Source: Limosilactobacillus oris DSM 4864 (GTDB taxonomy: Bacteria > Bacillota > Bacilli > Lactobacillales > Lactobacillaceae). Taken from it: a stretch of 46,168 nucleotides of DNA. Positions within the stretch are counted from its first letter, which is position 1. Each line of letters opens with the position of its first letter. The position numbers were made by a program, and so were the translations under genes. The stretch spans positions 1 to 46,168 of the forward strand of contig NZ_AZGE01000012.1 of assembly GCF_001434465.1 (NCBI RefSeq), in the 5' to 3' direction. A model generated the notes under the pieces. That model saw only the letters and a program-made list of their open reading frames with translations. It searched no databases and had not been told where the DNA came from. Shown here in pieces: positions 8,650-16,816 of this stretch.

Positions 8650-8698
8650 AACCACCCTATGATTGCTCAAGTTCATTCTGAGTAATCATAGGGTGGTT
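8650..8698. terminator. Bidirectional terminator between convergent genes
   Basis: A 15-bp stem (ACCACCCTATGATT and its complement, about 8650-8664 with 8684-8698) is extended by CTCA/TGAG inside the loop. It lies between the convergent DUF4811 and pseudouridine synthase genes. Its sequence is unrelated to the repeat found at other convergent junctions. Confidence 0.85.
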
Positions 8699-8702
8699 GC
8701 TT

Positions 8703-9572
8703 TTAAAATCCATTAAATTCTTCTGGCAGCGATGACGTAAATGTTAGCTGCTTTTGACTAAAGGGATCCAGGAAGGAAATCTTGCTGGCGTGTAGGAGCT
8801 GGTGGTCGGCCCTGGTCATGTCACCACCGTATAAGTGGTCACCGATCAGCGGGTGGCCTGCCGAAGCCATGTGGACGCGAATCTGGTGGGTCCGGCCGGT
8901 GTGCAGTTGCAGGCGGAGGCGAGCCCAGTCAACGCCCTGGTCCTCAACCCAGTATTCGGTGACGGCTCGTTGTCCATCCGGCGCAATCACCCGGGCGACT
9001 TGGCCCTCCCGCCGGGCAATCGGCTGGTCGATAACGCCATGGTCATCAGCAAATCTTCCACTGACAACTGCCGTGTATTCCTTGAGCATCCGGTGCTGCT
9101 GGACCTGCTGACTGATCATACTCGACGCCACGTGGTGTTTGGCGACCAGGAGCAGGCCGCTGGTGAACCGGTCCAAACGGGTAATCAGGTGGGGCCGCAA
9201 ATCCTCGCTCCCCTGCTCCTCCAGATAACCCTTGACCCGGTTTAAAATCGTCCCGTTGCTGGTGGTTGGCCCTGGAATTGAAGACACCCCCGCTGGCTTA
9301 TCGACCACCAGCCAGTTATCATCCTCATAAGCCACCTTCAGCGGCTCATGGCTCACCGCTACCGTGGGATCAGCCGTTTCGGGAGCCACCTGAATGGTTA
9401 GGGGCTGGTTCGGTAAGATCTGGGTTGTCGGCCGCACCACCCGGTGATCAACCAGGAATTGCCCCTGCCCCTTCTTGATTTCATTGAAGAGCCGGTGCCC
9501 CATCCCCAGTGACTGCAAAAACTTCTTGATTTTCACTGGTTCCTGACCAGTATATTGCCACGTTGCTTCCAT
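8703..9572 (-). CDS. RluA family pseudouridine synthase
   Basis: This 289-residue enzyme isomerises uridine to pseudouridine in rRNA or tRNA. The N-terminal 65 residues resemble a reduced S4-like RNA-binding part, and the catalytic domain follows. The signature reads RLDRFTSG (132-139) with catalytic Asp134; most family members have RLDRDTSG, so the second acidic residue is Phe here. A late GRTHQIRVH motif is also intact. The start is an ATG with AGGAGGT six bases upstream. Its target (23S rRNA or tRNA) cannot be told. The tRNA-Asp terminator ends only 20 bp before the start codon, leaving no room for a separate promoter. Confidence 0.9.
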   Translation of the reverse strand: MEATWQYTGQEPVKIKKFLQSLGMGHRLFNEIKKGQGQFLVDHRVVRPTTQILPNQPLTIQVAPETADPTVAVSHEPLKVAYEDDNWLVVDKPAGVSSIPGPTTSNGTILNRVKGYLEEQGSEDLRPHLITRLDRFTSGLLLVAKHHVASSMISQQVQQHRMLKEYTAVVSGRFADDHGVIDQPIARREGQVARVIAPDGQRAVTEYWVEDQGVDWARLRLQLHTGRTHQIRVHMASAGHPLIGDHLYGGDMTRADHQLLHASKISFLDPFSQKQLTFTSSLPEEFNGF

Positions 9573-9592
9573 TATTAACCTCCTGACAAATC

Positions 9593-9624
9593 AAAAAAAG
9601 AGGCTGGGCAATCACCCAACCTCT
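9593..9624 (-). terminator. Terminator of tRNA-Asp
   Basis: On the minus strand the 10-base arm AGAGGTTGGG (9624-9615) pairs with CCCAGCCTCT (9608-9599), followed by a run of T. It lies 14 bp after the tRNA. Its stem resembles the terminator hairpin of the intergenic repeats (GAGGCTG/CAGCCTC), but the rest of that repeat is absent. Confidence 0.85.
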
Positions 9625-9637
9625 CACATATCATATA

Positions 9638-9712
9638 CGGTCCGTACGAGACTCGAACTCGTGATCTCATCCGTGACAGGGATGCGTCCTAAACCAACTA
9701 GACCAACGGACC
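9638..9712 (-). tRNA. tRNA-Asp (GTC)
   Basis: The 75-nt cloverleaf is clear on the minus strand. The acceptor GGTCCGT (9712-9706) pairs with ACGGACC (9645-9639). The anticodon stem CATCC/GGATG encloses loop CTGTCAC with anticodon GTC. The T arm contains GTTCGAGTC, and the discriminator base is G. The CCA end is not encoded, as is common for lactobacillar tRNAs. It stands alone rather than in a tRNA cluster. Confidence 0.97.
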
Positions 9713-9729
9713 ATTTGACAACAAATAAA

Positions 9730-9758
9730 AGTATACGAAATTTTCTTGCACCCGTCAA
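9730..9758 (-). promoter_or_regulatory. tRNA-Asp promoter
   Basis: On the minus strand, TTGACG (9758-9753) and TATACT (9735-9730) are spaced by 17 bp. The -10 lies 18 bp before the mature tRNA 5' end, as expected for a short leader. Confidence 0.75.
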
Positions 9759-9800
9759 CTAAAAATCAGGAAATTCCCCATAATTAATTTCAGAATAGCT

Positions 9801-9841
9801 TATAATGATAATACTGTACTAAAACATTAAGGGGGAGTAAT
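9801..9841 (+). promoter_or_regulatory. Probable mprF promoter and ribosome site
   Basis: TATAAT at 9801-9806 is a perfect -10, but no good -35 lies 16-18 bp upstream. GGGGGAG at 9831-9837 is the ribosome site before the ATG at 9847. The weak -35 may mean that an activator is needed. Confidence 0.45.
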
Positions 9842-9846
9842 TAACT

Positions 9847-12429
9847 ATGCAAACACTTGGTAAGCACCTGGTTACCTGGTGGGAAAAATATTCTCGAATA
9901 ATCAAGCTCCTATTCGTCACTTCGGTCCTCATCTTTGTCATCCACGCCCTTGGCAACTTCTTTAAGACCGTTAAGTGGCAGCAAGTCGGCACGGGCCTGG
10001 CGAACCTCTCCTGGGCAAACATCGTCCTCCTCTTCGTCGCCGGCTGTGTCGCCGTGGTTCCAATGCTCGGGTATGACTTTGCAATCCTTCACTTTCTGCC
10101 GGGCAAGTTTAACAAGTCCTACGTTATCCGCTGCGGCTGGATTACCAACACCCTGACTAACATCGCCGGCTTCGGGGGAATCCTCGGGGCCACGCTGCGG
10201 GCCTACTTTTACCGCAAAAACGCTAGTAAAAAGGAAATCCTGCTGGCAATCTCCAAAATTGCGGTCTTCCTCCTCTCCGGCCTGTCGATTCTCTGCTGGA
10301 TTGCCTTGATCATCATGTTCGGCTTTCATGACGGCGGGCACTTCAACCAGTACTCAATCTGGCTCATCGGTGGCGGCCTCTACTTCCCAGTCGTTTTCTA
10401 TTTTACGGTCATCAATAACAATAAACTCTTCAAGGAAGTTACCCCCAAGCTAGAAGCATTCATTGTCGGCAGCTCGACCTTGGAATGGCTCTTTGTGGCC
10501 CTCTTCTTCCTCCTGGTCGGCTGGTGCCTGGGGGTCCGGGAAAACCTCATTAACGTCCTGCCCCTTTACGCGGTCGCCCAGGTGCTGGGGGTCCTGTCAA
10601 TGATTCCGGGTGCCCTGGGGTCCTTTGATGTCATGATGATTTTTGAGCTCTCCTTGTTAGGGGTGCCGCGGACCACTATTGTCATCTGGCTCCTGCTTTT
10701 CCGGATTTTCTACTACATCGTTCCGTTGCTACTGGCCGGCCTGATGTTCGTCCATAACCTGGCCCGCCAGGTCAACGATTTCTTTGACGGGCTGCCGCTA
10801 ATGCTGCTGCGCAAGGCGGCCTACTACCTAATTACCGCCTTCATGTACCTGTCTGGAATCCTGATGCTTTTGACCGCTTCCATTCCCGACCTCACCGCGG
10901 AAAATAAAATTGTCCAAAAGCTGTACCCCTACACTTTCTTCTTTATCCACCAGCTGACTACGGTTCTTTTTGCCATCGCCATGCTGGCCTGCGCACGGGG
11001 ATTACAGTCTAAGGTACGGCGGGCCTACCTGCCGACTTTGCTACTCCTCCTGATTGGGATTGCTAACACTATTTGGAACCTCGGGACCCTCCGGCTGACC
11101 ATCTACCTGGCAATCGTCTTCCTGCTAGTCCTGATGTCCCGTCATATTTTGTACCGGAAGAAATTGCAGTACTCCATCGGTAAGTTTGCCATTGACGGCC
11201 TGATTTTTGCCGGCAGTTTCATCCTGTACGTCCTCGTCGGCGTGATCAACGCTCCCCAGTACATGAGCAAGCACCACATTCCGAGCTTCCTCTTTTTCCC
11301 CGGTGAAAAGGTCTGGTTATCCGGACTATTGGGGCTCGGTTTAGGACTGCTCCTGATGTTCATCATTATCCGCTACTTTATTGCTGGCTTTGACCCCTTC
11401 AACCACGTGCGGAGTTTCAACGCCGACCGGGTCCGGGCCGTCATCGACCAGTTTGGCGGGAGTGAGACCAGCCACCTGGCCTTCTTACGCGATAAAAGTA
11501 TCTACTTCTACCAGCAGGATGGCAAAGACCAGCTGTTCATCATGTACCGGCGAAAATACGACCGGCTAGTGGTCATGGGCGACCCAGTTGGTAACCAGGC
11601 CGTTCTCCGTGATGCCATCCGGGAATTTGTCCGCACCGCCGATGAGTATGACTATGAGATTGTCTTTTACGAAGTTTCAAGTGACCTTACCCTGCTGTTG
11701 CACGAATTCGGCTTTGACTTTATCAAGATTGGGGAAAGCGGTCTGGTTACCTTGGCTGACTTCACCCTGGCTGGTAAGAAGCAGCGCTCGCAGCGGGCTC
11801 TGATGCACAAGTTTGACCGGGAAGGCTACCAGTTTAGCGTCGTCCAGCCGCCGTTTGATGACCAGCTGATGCAAGAGCTCAAACGGGTTTCCGACAGCTG
11901 GCTGGGCGAGCAGGTCGAAAAGGGCTTCTCCCTGGGCTTCTTTGACCCTTACTACATCAACCAGGCCCCCGTCGGCTTGGTCCGGGATAAGGATGGTAAG
12001 CTGGTTGCCTTTGCCACCTTCATGCCAACGGGTGGCAAGGAAGTGCTGACCATCGACCTGATGCGGCACAGCAAGGACGCCCCGTCTGGAATCATGGACA
12101 AAATCTTCATCAGCATGTACCAGTACGGCCAGGAAAATGGCTATACCTACTTTGACCTCGGGATGGCGCCCCTTTCCAACGTTGGTGAATACCAATTCAG
12201 CTTCATCGAAGAAAAGGTCGCCCACTTCATCTACGAGTATGGCTACCATCTCTACGGCTTTCAAGGTTTGCGCCGCTACAAGGATAAGTACGCGTCCATC
12301 TGGTCGCCCCGCTACATTGCCTACCGCAAGAAGAATTCGCTGGTAGCAAATATGCTGATTGTCGTCAGTGTCGTCAACCAACGCATCGACCAGCAGAAGC
12401 ACCACCTCTGGATGTGGTGGTTGAAGTAG
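9847..12429 (+). CDS. mprF: MprF, lysyl-phosphatidylglycerol synthase/flippase
   Basis: This 860-residue protein has the usual MprF length. About the first 510 residues form the multi-helix flippase part, with the family's GLGGxxG-like segments (GFGGILGATLRAYFY) and PGALGSFD. The remainder is the cytoplasmic DUF2156 GNAT-like synthase domain (FGGSETSHLAFL, VVMGDPVG, TYFDLGMAPLSNVG). It transfers an amino acid, usually lysine, from tRNA to phosphatidylglycerol and flips the product, lowering surface charge and giving resistance to cationic peptides. The ATG follows GGGGGAG. The amino acid (Lys or Ala) cannot be read with certainty. The gene is monocistronic and runs into repeat copy A. Confidence 0.93.
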   Translation: MQTLGKHLVTWWEKYSRIIKLLFVTSVLIFVIHALGNFFKTVKWQQVGTGLANLSWANIVLLFVAGCVAVVPMLGYDFAILHFLPGKFNKSYVIRCGWITNTLTNIAGFGGILGATLRAYFYRKNASKKEILLAISKIAVFLLSGLSILCWIALIIMFGFHDGGHFNQYSIWLIGGGLYFPVVFYFTVINNNKLFKEVTPKLEAFIVGSSTLEWLFVALFFLLVGWCLGVRENLINVLPLYAVAQVLGVLSMIPGALGSFDVMMIFELSLLGVPRTTIVIWLLLFRIFYYIVPLLLAGLMFVHNLARQVNDFFDGLPLMLLRKAAYYLITAFMYLSGILMLLTASIPDLTAENKIVQKLYPYTFFFIHQLTTVLFAIAMLACARGLQSKVRRAYLPTLLLLLIGIANTIWNLGTLRLTIYLAIVFLLVLMSRHILYRKKLQYSIGKFAIDGLIFAGSFILYVLVGVINAPQYMSKHHIPSFLFFPGEKVWLSGLLGLGLGLLLMFIIIRYFIAGFDPFNHVRSFNADRVRAVIDQFGGSETSHLAFLRDKSIYFYQQDGKDQLFIMYRRKYDRLVVMGDPVGNQAVLRDAIREFVRTADEYDYEIVFYEVSSDLTLLLHEFGFDFIKIGESGLVTLADFTLAGKKQRSQRALMHKFDREGYQFSVVQPPFDDQLMQELKRVSDSWLGEQVEKGFSLGFFDPYYINQAPVGLVRDKDGKLVAFATFMPTGGKEVLTIDLMRHSKDAPSGIMDKIFISMYQYGQENGYTYFDLGMAPLSNVGEYQFSFIEEKVAHFIYEYGYHLYGFQGLRRYKDKYASIWSPRYIAYRKKNSLVANMLIVVSVVNQRIDQQKHHLWMWWLK

Positions 12430-12433
12430 ACAA

Positions 12434-12630
12434 TGGAGAGTGGGACAGAACTAGCTTGTCTAGTTCGTCGTCCCACCTCCGCAAGGATGGCTACGACGCG
12501 TAGCAAGCCTATTTGGGGTTGGTCAAATGCTGATTTATCAGCGTTTGACCTGCCAGCCAGCTACTGCGCTGAGGCATTACTAACTTTAAAATATTGAAGA
12601 GGCTGAGTTAATTCCCAGCCCCTATTTACA
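12434..12630 (+). repeat. Convergent-junction repeat, copy A (fullest form)
   Basis: This roughly 197-bp element begins 5 bp after the mprF stop and ends 6 bp before the convergent amidohydrolase stop. It holds four hairpins in order. Hairpin 1 is GGAG-a-GTGGGAC with GTCCCAC-CTCC, and inside it GAACTAG pairs with CTAGTTC (12435-12480). Hairpin 2 is GCTACG/CGTAGC (about 12490-12504). Hairpin 3 is a 14-bp stem at 12521-12550 (GGTCAAATGCTGAT with ATCAGCGTTTGACC). A CAGC/GCTG core follows. A terminator-like hairpin at about 12597-12623 (GAGGCTG with CAGCCCC) ends it. Copies B, C and D share the same order and orientation. Confidence 0.9.
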
Positions 12631-12636
12631 TCCTCG

Positions 12637-13614
12637 TTATTTAATTTCCCGCACCGTCAAGCGGTCGGGCAGGTGGTAGACCTTGGGCCGGGTCCACGCC
12701 AGCATCTCGTCCGTTAACTGCAACTTGGTAGTATCACCCCGGTGGTAGGACTGGAAGTAATACTCCCGGCTTTCTGCCACCGTCACGGACCGGTACACCG
12801 AGTAAGTCGGCTGGTGGCGGCGGTTTTGGGGAACAGTGACGCTGTCCAACAGGTGAAACTCACTGGTCACCCCCGCTAGCTTGTCAGTCGGCACGTCCGC
12901 CCGCTCACGGAGGTAAGCAGCCCGGACGAAGCGGGCACTTGGCGAATAATAGCCAGGCGGATTGGCCTTGCCGGAGAGCCGGCCGGTTGTCACCCGGGGC
13001 GTATTCAACGGCACCTGCCCCGCCCGGAAGGCTGGCGTAAAGTCAACATACTTCTCCATCTGGCGGAGCTGACGATCATAGTCGGGACTATTAGTCACCA
13101 CGCCGAGGGGATTTTCAATCACCCGCATCGGTTGCCGGGTTGGCTCCACCACCACTACTCGGCCAGTCGAGTCAGCGAGGGCGAAGTGCATCTCGGACTT
13201 GCCAAACTTTATATCGTTGTGCACGTCACTCATCAACTCAATCTCCGCCAGGTGGTCGACCAGGTCCGCCACCGACTTGAAATTGCCCAGCAGGTAGAGG
13301 ACAAATTCATAGGCCGCCAGCTGGACCTTAGCGGGATTCGGCTCGTCAACCAGGCGGGCCCCGTTATCGAAAGTCAGTTTCTGGGCCATTAAGCCATACT
13401 CATTGACGCCATCAGAAAGGTCAGCCCGACTTGCGGACAAACTCCCGCCACCAACCAGGGCATACTTATTTTCATAAACCCGGTGGTGGTAAACCGACGC
13501 CCATTTAAAGTGCCGGGGTAAGAATAGCGGTGAGACGGCTAGCACCGGCCAGTCCATCGTCCGAGCCAGTAAGTGGGTTCGGTCCAAAGTAACCTGGTAA
13601 ATACTCGTACACAT
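12637..13614 (-). CDS. Choloylglycine hydrolase family (linear amide C-N hydrolase), probably not a bile salt hydrolase
   Basis: This 325-residue N-terminal nucleophile hydrolase retains the family catalytic set: Cys2 (exposed when Met1 is removed), Arg18, Asp21, Asn175 and Arg228, all at the standard numbering. Bile salt hydrolases have Asn at position 81/82, and penicillin V acylases have Tyr near it. This protein reads QKLTF there, with Thr81 and Phe82, so neither specificity is supported. It may act on other N-acyl amides, or it may be a divergent member. The ATG follows GAGGAGG seven bases upstream. No signal peptide is seen, so the enzyme is probably cytoplasmic. The gene is monocistronic. 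Confidence 0.85.
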   Translation of the reverse strand: MCTSIYQVTLDRTHLLARTMDWPVLAVSPLFLPRHFKWASVYHHRVYENKYALVGGGSLSASRADLSDGVNEYGLMAQKLTFDNGARLVDEPNPAKVQLAAYEFVLYLLGNFKSVADLVDHLAEIELMSDVHNDIKFGKSEMHFALADSTGRVVVVEPTRQPMRVIENPLGVVTNSPDYDRQLRQMEKYVDFTPAFRAGQVPLNTPRVTTGRLSGKANPPGYYSPSARFVRAAYLRERADVPTDKLAGVTSEFHLLDSVTVPQNRRHQPTYSVYRSVTVAESREYYFQSYHRGDTTKLQLTDEMLAWTRPKVYHLPDRLTVREIK

Positions 13615-13690
13615 TGCGCTCCCTCCTCTTACTTAATTATTATAAGGAGTTTTGGGGAGGTGCCAATTAATATGTCCCGGGAAATAATTG

Positions 13691-13741
13691 AGGGTCCCGT
13701 GGGAAATTGGAGGCAAAACGCCTCAGTTCTCGCAGGACCCT
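13691..13741. terminator. Inverted repeat downstream of the DJ-1 gene
   Basis: AGGGTCC (13691-13697) pairs with GGACCCT (13735-13741), and GAGGC/GCCTC (13710-13724) forms the inner hairpin. It follows the DJ-1 gene stop on the minus strand. There is no clean T-run, so it may be a weak terminator or an mRNA-stabilising hairpin. Confidence 0.45.
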
Positions 13742-13753
13742 TTAGTCTCACTT

Positions 13754-14326
13754 TTATTTTTGTTCCATCAAATAATCATACAGCATCTCGTGCTTGATCT
13801 GCTTAGTATCCAGGCCGAGCACTTCGGCAATCCGGAAGGCGAACGCCATGGCCGTTGCTGGCCCCCGGCTGGTAACAACCTTGCCGCCTTCGTCAACGAC
13901 CGTAATGTCTTCCTTGAAGTGGGCATCGGTTGCCAGCTGAGCAATTTCTTTCTCAAAGCCTGGGAAGCAGGTGTAGTCGCAGTGATCCAGCAGGCCATAC
14001 GTAGCCAGGGCGGTCGGGGCCGCACACATTGCCGCGTTCCACTTGCCCGCTACGTTCCGCTGCCGCATCAAGTCTGCCAGCTGCTTGTTGGCACTCAACT
14101 TTTGGGCACCACCGCGGCCACCCGGAAAGGCGACCAGGTCGTAGTCCAGCAAGTGGTCATCTAAGACCGTATCACAGGTTAATTCAATCTGGTGGGCACC
14201 CGGGACTACTTGGCCCTCCAAGCCGACCATTGTGACTTCGACTCCCATTCGCCGCAGGACATCCACAATCGTTAGTCCCTCGACTTCTTCACAACCAGGT
14301 GCAAATACAACTGCTACTTTTGTCAA
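13754..14326 (-). CDS. DJ-1/PfpI family protein
   Basis: This 190-residue flavodoxin-like protein of the DJ-1/ThiJ/YajL group has the conserved Glu (PGCEEVEG, Glu14) and the reactive Cys101 in AAMCAAPTAL, the usual nucleophile elbow. Members are linked to glyoxalase, deglycase or chaperone activities; which applies here is unknown. I choose a TTG start at 14326, because GAGGTG ends seven bases upstream and the product then begins MTKVAVVFAPG as in homologues. The GTG three codons earlier overlaps the ribosome site. It begins 18 bp after the esterase stop, so both form one operon. Confidence 0.87.
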   Translation of the reverse strand: MTKVAVVFAPGCEEVEGLTIVDVLRRMGVEVTMVGLEGQVVPGAHQIELTCDTVLDDHLLDYDLVAFPGGRGGAQKLSANKQLADLMRQRNVAGKWNAAMCAAPTALATYGLLDHCDYTCFPGFEKEIAQLATDAHFKEDITVVDEGGKVVTSRGPATAMAFAFRIAEVLGLDTKQIKHEMLYDYLMEQK

Positions 14327-14344
14327 AATAATCACCTCATCAAG

Positions 14345-15331
14345 CTACTTGTTCACTACTTTAACAACCATTTCCATTACCGCGTCCGCTTCTGGAATCT
14401 GATAGAGCGGGTAAATGTGAAACAGGCGCCGGCCGACATGGTAGTCCACCGGTATCTGAGCATCCCGTAGCTTTTGAACGAGCGCGTTAACATCAGGGTA
14501 CATTATTTCCCGGGTTCCTGCAACTAAATGGATGTCACGGACCTGGTCCAGGTTGCCATAAAGCGGGCTTAGGCGGTAGTCACGGTGATTGACATCCCCA
14601 GCCCACAACTGGCCGATTTGCCGAAGGCCCCAGCTAGCCAGGGTGACATCGGCTTCTTCATACTTTGCTACCAACGGGTTTTGCAGGTCCAGGTCCAGCC
14701 ACGGGGAAAAGAGAATTAGGTGCCCCGGCTGCGGCAGCCCCCGCCGGCCAAGGTATTCACTAAAGCCCAGTGCCAGCCCCCCGCCAGCCGAATCGCCCAT
14801 CAGGGTAATATCACTTGCGGGCAGGTTCTCGTACAGGCTGACATACAGCTCAGCCAACTGCTGGTAGGCCGCCCGAAAGTTGTTATTAGGCGCCAGGGGG
14901 TAGAGCGGCACAATCACGCGGGCCCCAGTGCGCTGGGCCAGCCGGTTCAAGTACTCCCAATGGGTCTTGTCGGGCTGTTGGAGGTAGGCCCCACCTGCTA
15001 AATAAACGATTGTCCGTTGCCCGGCTCCCTGCTCATTCAAGGTATAGATTGGCATCCCATCCTGTAAGGCCTGATGGAGCCGTACCGTAAACTGCACGTC
15101 CGGCATCACGTAAGCCTGGCTGTTAGCCTGCCGGGACGCAGCAACCAGCTGAGCAAAAGCCTGGGGGTCCGCTAAGGCGTGTTTGAAGCCGCTCAGTTGG
15201 ATCCCCATTTCCACAAAGGTCGACTTGTTAGAACGGTTGTGACCACAGCGACGCAGCTCCTTCATGCTTGATTCAAAGTTGTCGGTAACCCGGCCGGCAA
15301 TTCCCGACCGCCATAATTTCAATCGTTCCAT
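14345..15331 (-). CDS. HSL-type alpha/beta hydrolase (esterase)
   Basis: This 328-residue hydrolase has the nucleophile motif GDSAGG of the hormone-sensitive-lipase family, a late Asp (in the VAGTREIMYPD region) and His (RRLFHIYPL). The oxyanion-hole HGGG motif typical of the family is changed to LAGGA (in IVYLAGGAY), with the His lost, so activity may be altered. The ATG at 15331 directly follows a GTG at 15334, and both are served by AGGAG. The DJ-1 gene follows 18 bp downstream. It may be an acetyl or short-chain esterase; the substrate is unknown. Confidence 0.82.
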   Translation of the reverse strand: MERLKLWRSGIAGRVTDNFESSMKELRRCGHNRSNKSTFVEMGIQLSGFKHALADPQAFAQLVAASRQANSQAYVMPDVQFTVRLHQALQDGMPIYTLNEQGAGQRTIVYLAGGAYLQQPDKTHWEYLNRLAQRTGARVIVPLYPLAPNNNFRAAYQQLAELYVSLYENLPASDITLMGDSAGGGLALGFSEYLGRRGLPQPGHLILFSPWLDLDLQNPLVAKYEEADVTLASWGLRQIGQLWAGDVNHRDYRLSPLYGNLDQVRDIHLVAGTREIMYPDVNALVQKLRDAQIPVDYHVGRRLFHIYPLYQIPEADAVMEMVVKVVNK

Positions 15332-15436
15332 CACCCTGTCGCTCCTTTTTCCTGTCCTTTACTTACAATCGTAACACGCTTACTTATTCAATTTTGTTAA
15401 GATTTAATTTAGAATAGGGGCAAAGGAAGTGCTAGT

Positions 15437-16762
15437 ATGCATCAAGAATCATTATTTGCCCAGAGCAATTCAGGAGCGACGCCACTCGCTAACCGGGTTC
15501 GCCCCAGCACCCTCGCTGAATTCGTCGGTCAGCAGCACCTGATTGGTCCCCACCGGGTTCTCCGGGAGCTAATCGAAAACGACCAGCTCTCCTCGTTAAT
15601 CTTCTGGGGACCACCCGGTGTCGGCAAAACCACCCTGGCGGAAATCATTGCTCAGCAGACCAAGGCCCATTTCGTCACCTTCTCCGCGGTTACGAGCAGC
15701 ATTAAAGATATCCGCAAGCTCATGCAGGAAGCCGAGCAGAACCGGGAATATGGTGAGCGCACCATCTGCTTCATTGACGAAATCCACCGTTTCAACAAGG
15801 CCCAGCAGGATGCTTTCCTGCCCTTCGTCGAGCGGGGCAGTATCATCCTGATTGGCGCCACGACCGAAAACCCGTCCTTTGAGATCAACTCCGCCCTGCT
15901 CAGCCGGTGTAAGGTCTTCGTCCTCAAATCTCTGACTACCGCCGACCTAGAGGAGGTCATCAAACGGGCCTTGGCCCACCCCGCGGCCTTTCCCCAGCTG
16001 GAAGTGGACTGTCAACCCGACGCCATCCACCTGATTGCCCAGTTCGCCAACGGGGACGCCCGGGTTGCCCTGAACACCCTCGAGATGGCAGTCCTCAATG
16101 GCAAACGCGAGGGCAAAAAGGTCACCATCACCGAACAAGACCTCAGTCAGCTCATCAACACCAAGTCCCTGCGCTACGACAAACACAACGAGGAGCACTA
16201 TAACATCATCTCCGCCCTCCACAAGTCGATGCGCAACAGTGACGTCGACGCGGCGGTCTACTGGTGTTCCCGAATGCTGGACGGCGGTGAAGACCCGCTC
16301 TACATTGCCCGGCGGCTAGTTCGCTTTGCCAGTGAGGACATCGGTCTAGCCGATACCAACGCCCTAAACGTCGCTATCAACACCTTTCAGGCCTGCCAAT
16401 TTCTGGGGATGCCCGAATGTGACGTCCACCTGACGGAGTGTGTGATTTACCTTGCCTGCGCGCCCAAGTCAAACGCCGTTTACGCCGCCCGTCAGCGGGC
16501 CAAACGGGTCATCAAGAAAACGGGCAACCTTCCCGTTCCCCTGCAAATCCGCAATGCTCCCACCAAGCTGATGGCTGACCTGGGTTACGGCAAGGGCTAC
16601 CAATATGCCCATGATAGCAAGGATAAGCTGACCACCATGACAACGATTCCCCCGGAAATTAAGGATGAGCATTTCTACCAGCCAACCGCTTCTGGACGGG
16701 AAGCGCGTTTTAAAGCCCGACTGGCCCAAATCAAGCAGTGGCACGCTCAGCATCCAGATTAA
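15437..16762 (+). CDS. rarA: Replication-associated recombination protein A
   Basis: This 441-residue AAA+ ATPase of the RarA/MgsA/WRNIP1 family acts at stalled replication forks. It shows Walker A GPPGVGKT (58-65), Walker B CFIDEIHRF, sensor 1 (GATTENPSF), and the family's C-terminal tetramerisation region ending in the FYQPT block. The length matches the family. The start is an ATG preceded by AAGGAAG. It is a single-gene unit ended by the bidirectional terminator at 16765. A possible promoter (TTCAAT, 17 bp, TAGAAT) lies shortly upstream. Confidence 0.95.
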   Translation: MHQESLFAQSNSGATPLANRVRPSTLAEFVGQQHLIGPHRVLRELIENDQLSSLIFWGPPGVGKTTLAEIIAQQTKAHFVTFSAVTSSIKDIRKLMQEAEQNREYGERTICFIDEIHRFNKAQQDAFLPFVERGSIILIGATTENPSFEINSALLSRCKVFVLKSLTTADLEEVIKRALAHPAAFPQLEVDCQPDAIHLIAQFANGDARVALNTLEMAVLNGKREGKKVTITEQDLSQLINTKSLRYDKHNEEHYNIISALHKSMRNSDVDAAVYWCSRMLDGGEDPLYIARRLVRFASEDIGLADTNALNVAINTFQACQFLGMPECDVHLTECVIYLACAPKSNAVYAARQRAKRVIKKTGNLPVPLQIRNAPTKLMADLGYGKGYQYAHDSKDKLTTMTTIPPEIKDEHFYQPTASGREARFKARLAQIKQWHAQHPD

Positions 16763-16764
16763 GC

Positions 16765-16815
16765 AAAAAAACGGTCCTTATACCGGTATTATCGCCAGTA
16801 TGAGGACCGTTTTTT
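16765..16815. terminator. Bidirectional terminator between rarA and MFS gene
   Basis: A 13-bp stem (AAAAAACGGTCCT with AGGACCGTTTTTT) lies between the two convergent genes. It has no similarity to the convergent-junction repeat. Confidence 0.88.
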
Positions 16816-16816
16816 A

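Noticed and set aside
12434-12630. Repeats as insertion sequence or MITE
   Set aside because: No transposase, no terminal inverted repeats enclosing the whole element and no target-site duplications are visible. All copies have the same orientation relative to convergent genes and varied internal deletions.
12637-13614. Bile salt hydrolase
   Set aside because: The family is right, but the Asn at position 81/82 used in bile salt binding is replaced by Thr-Phe.
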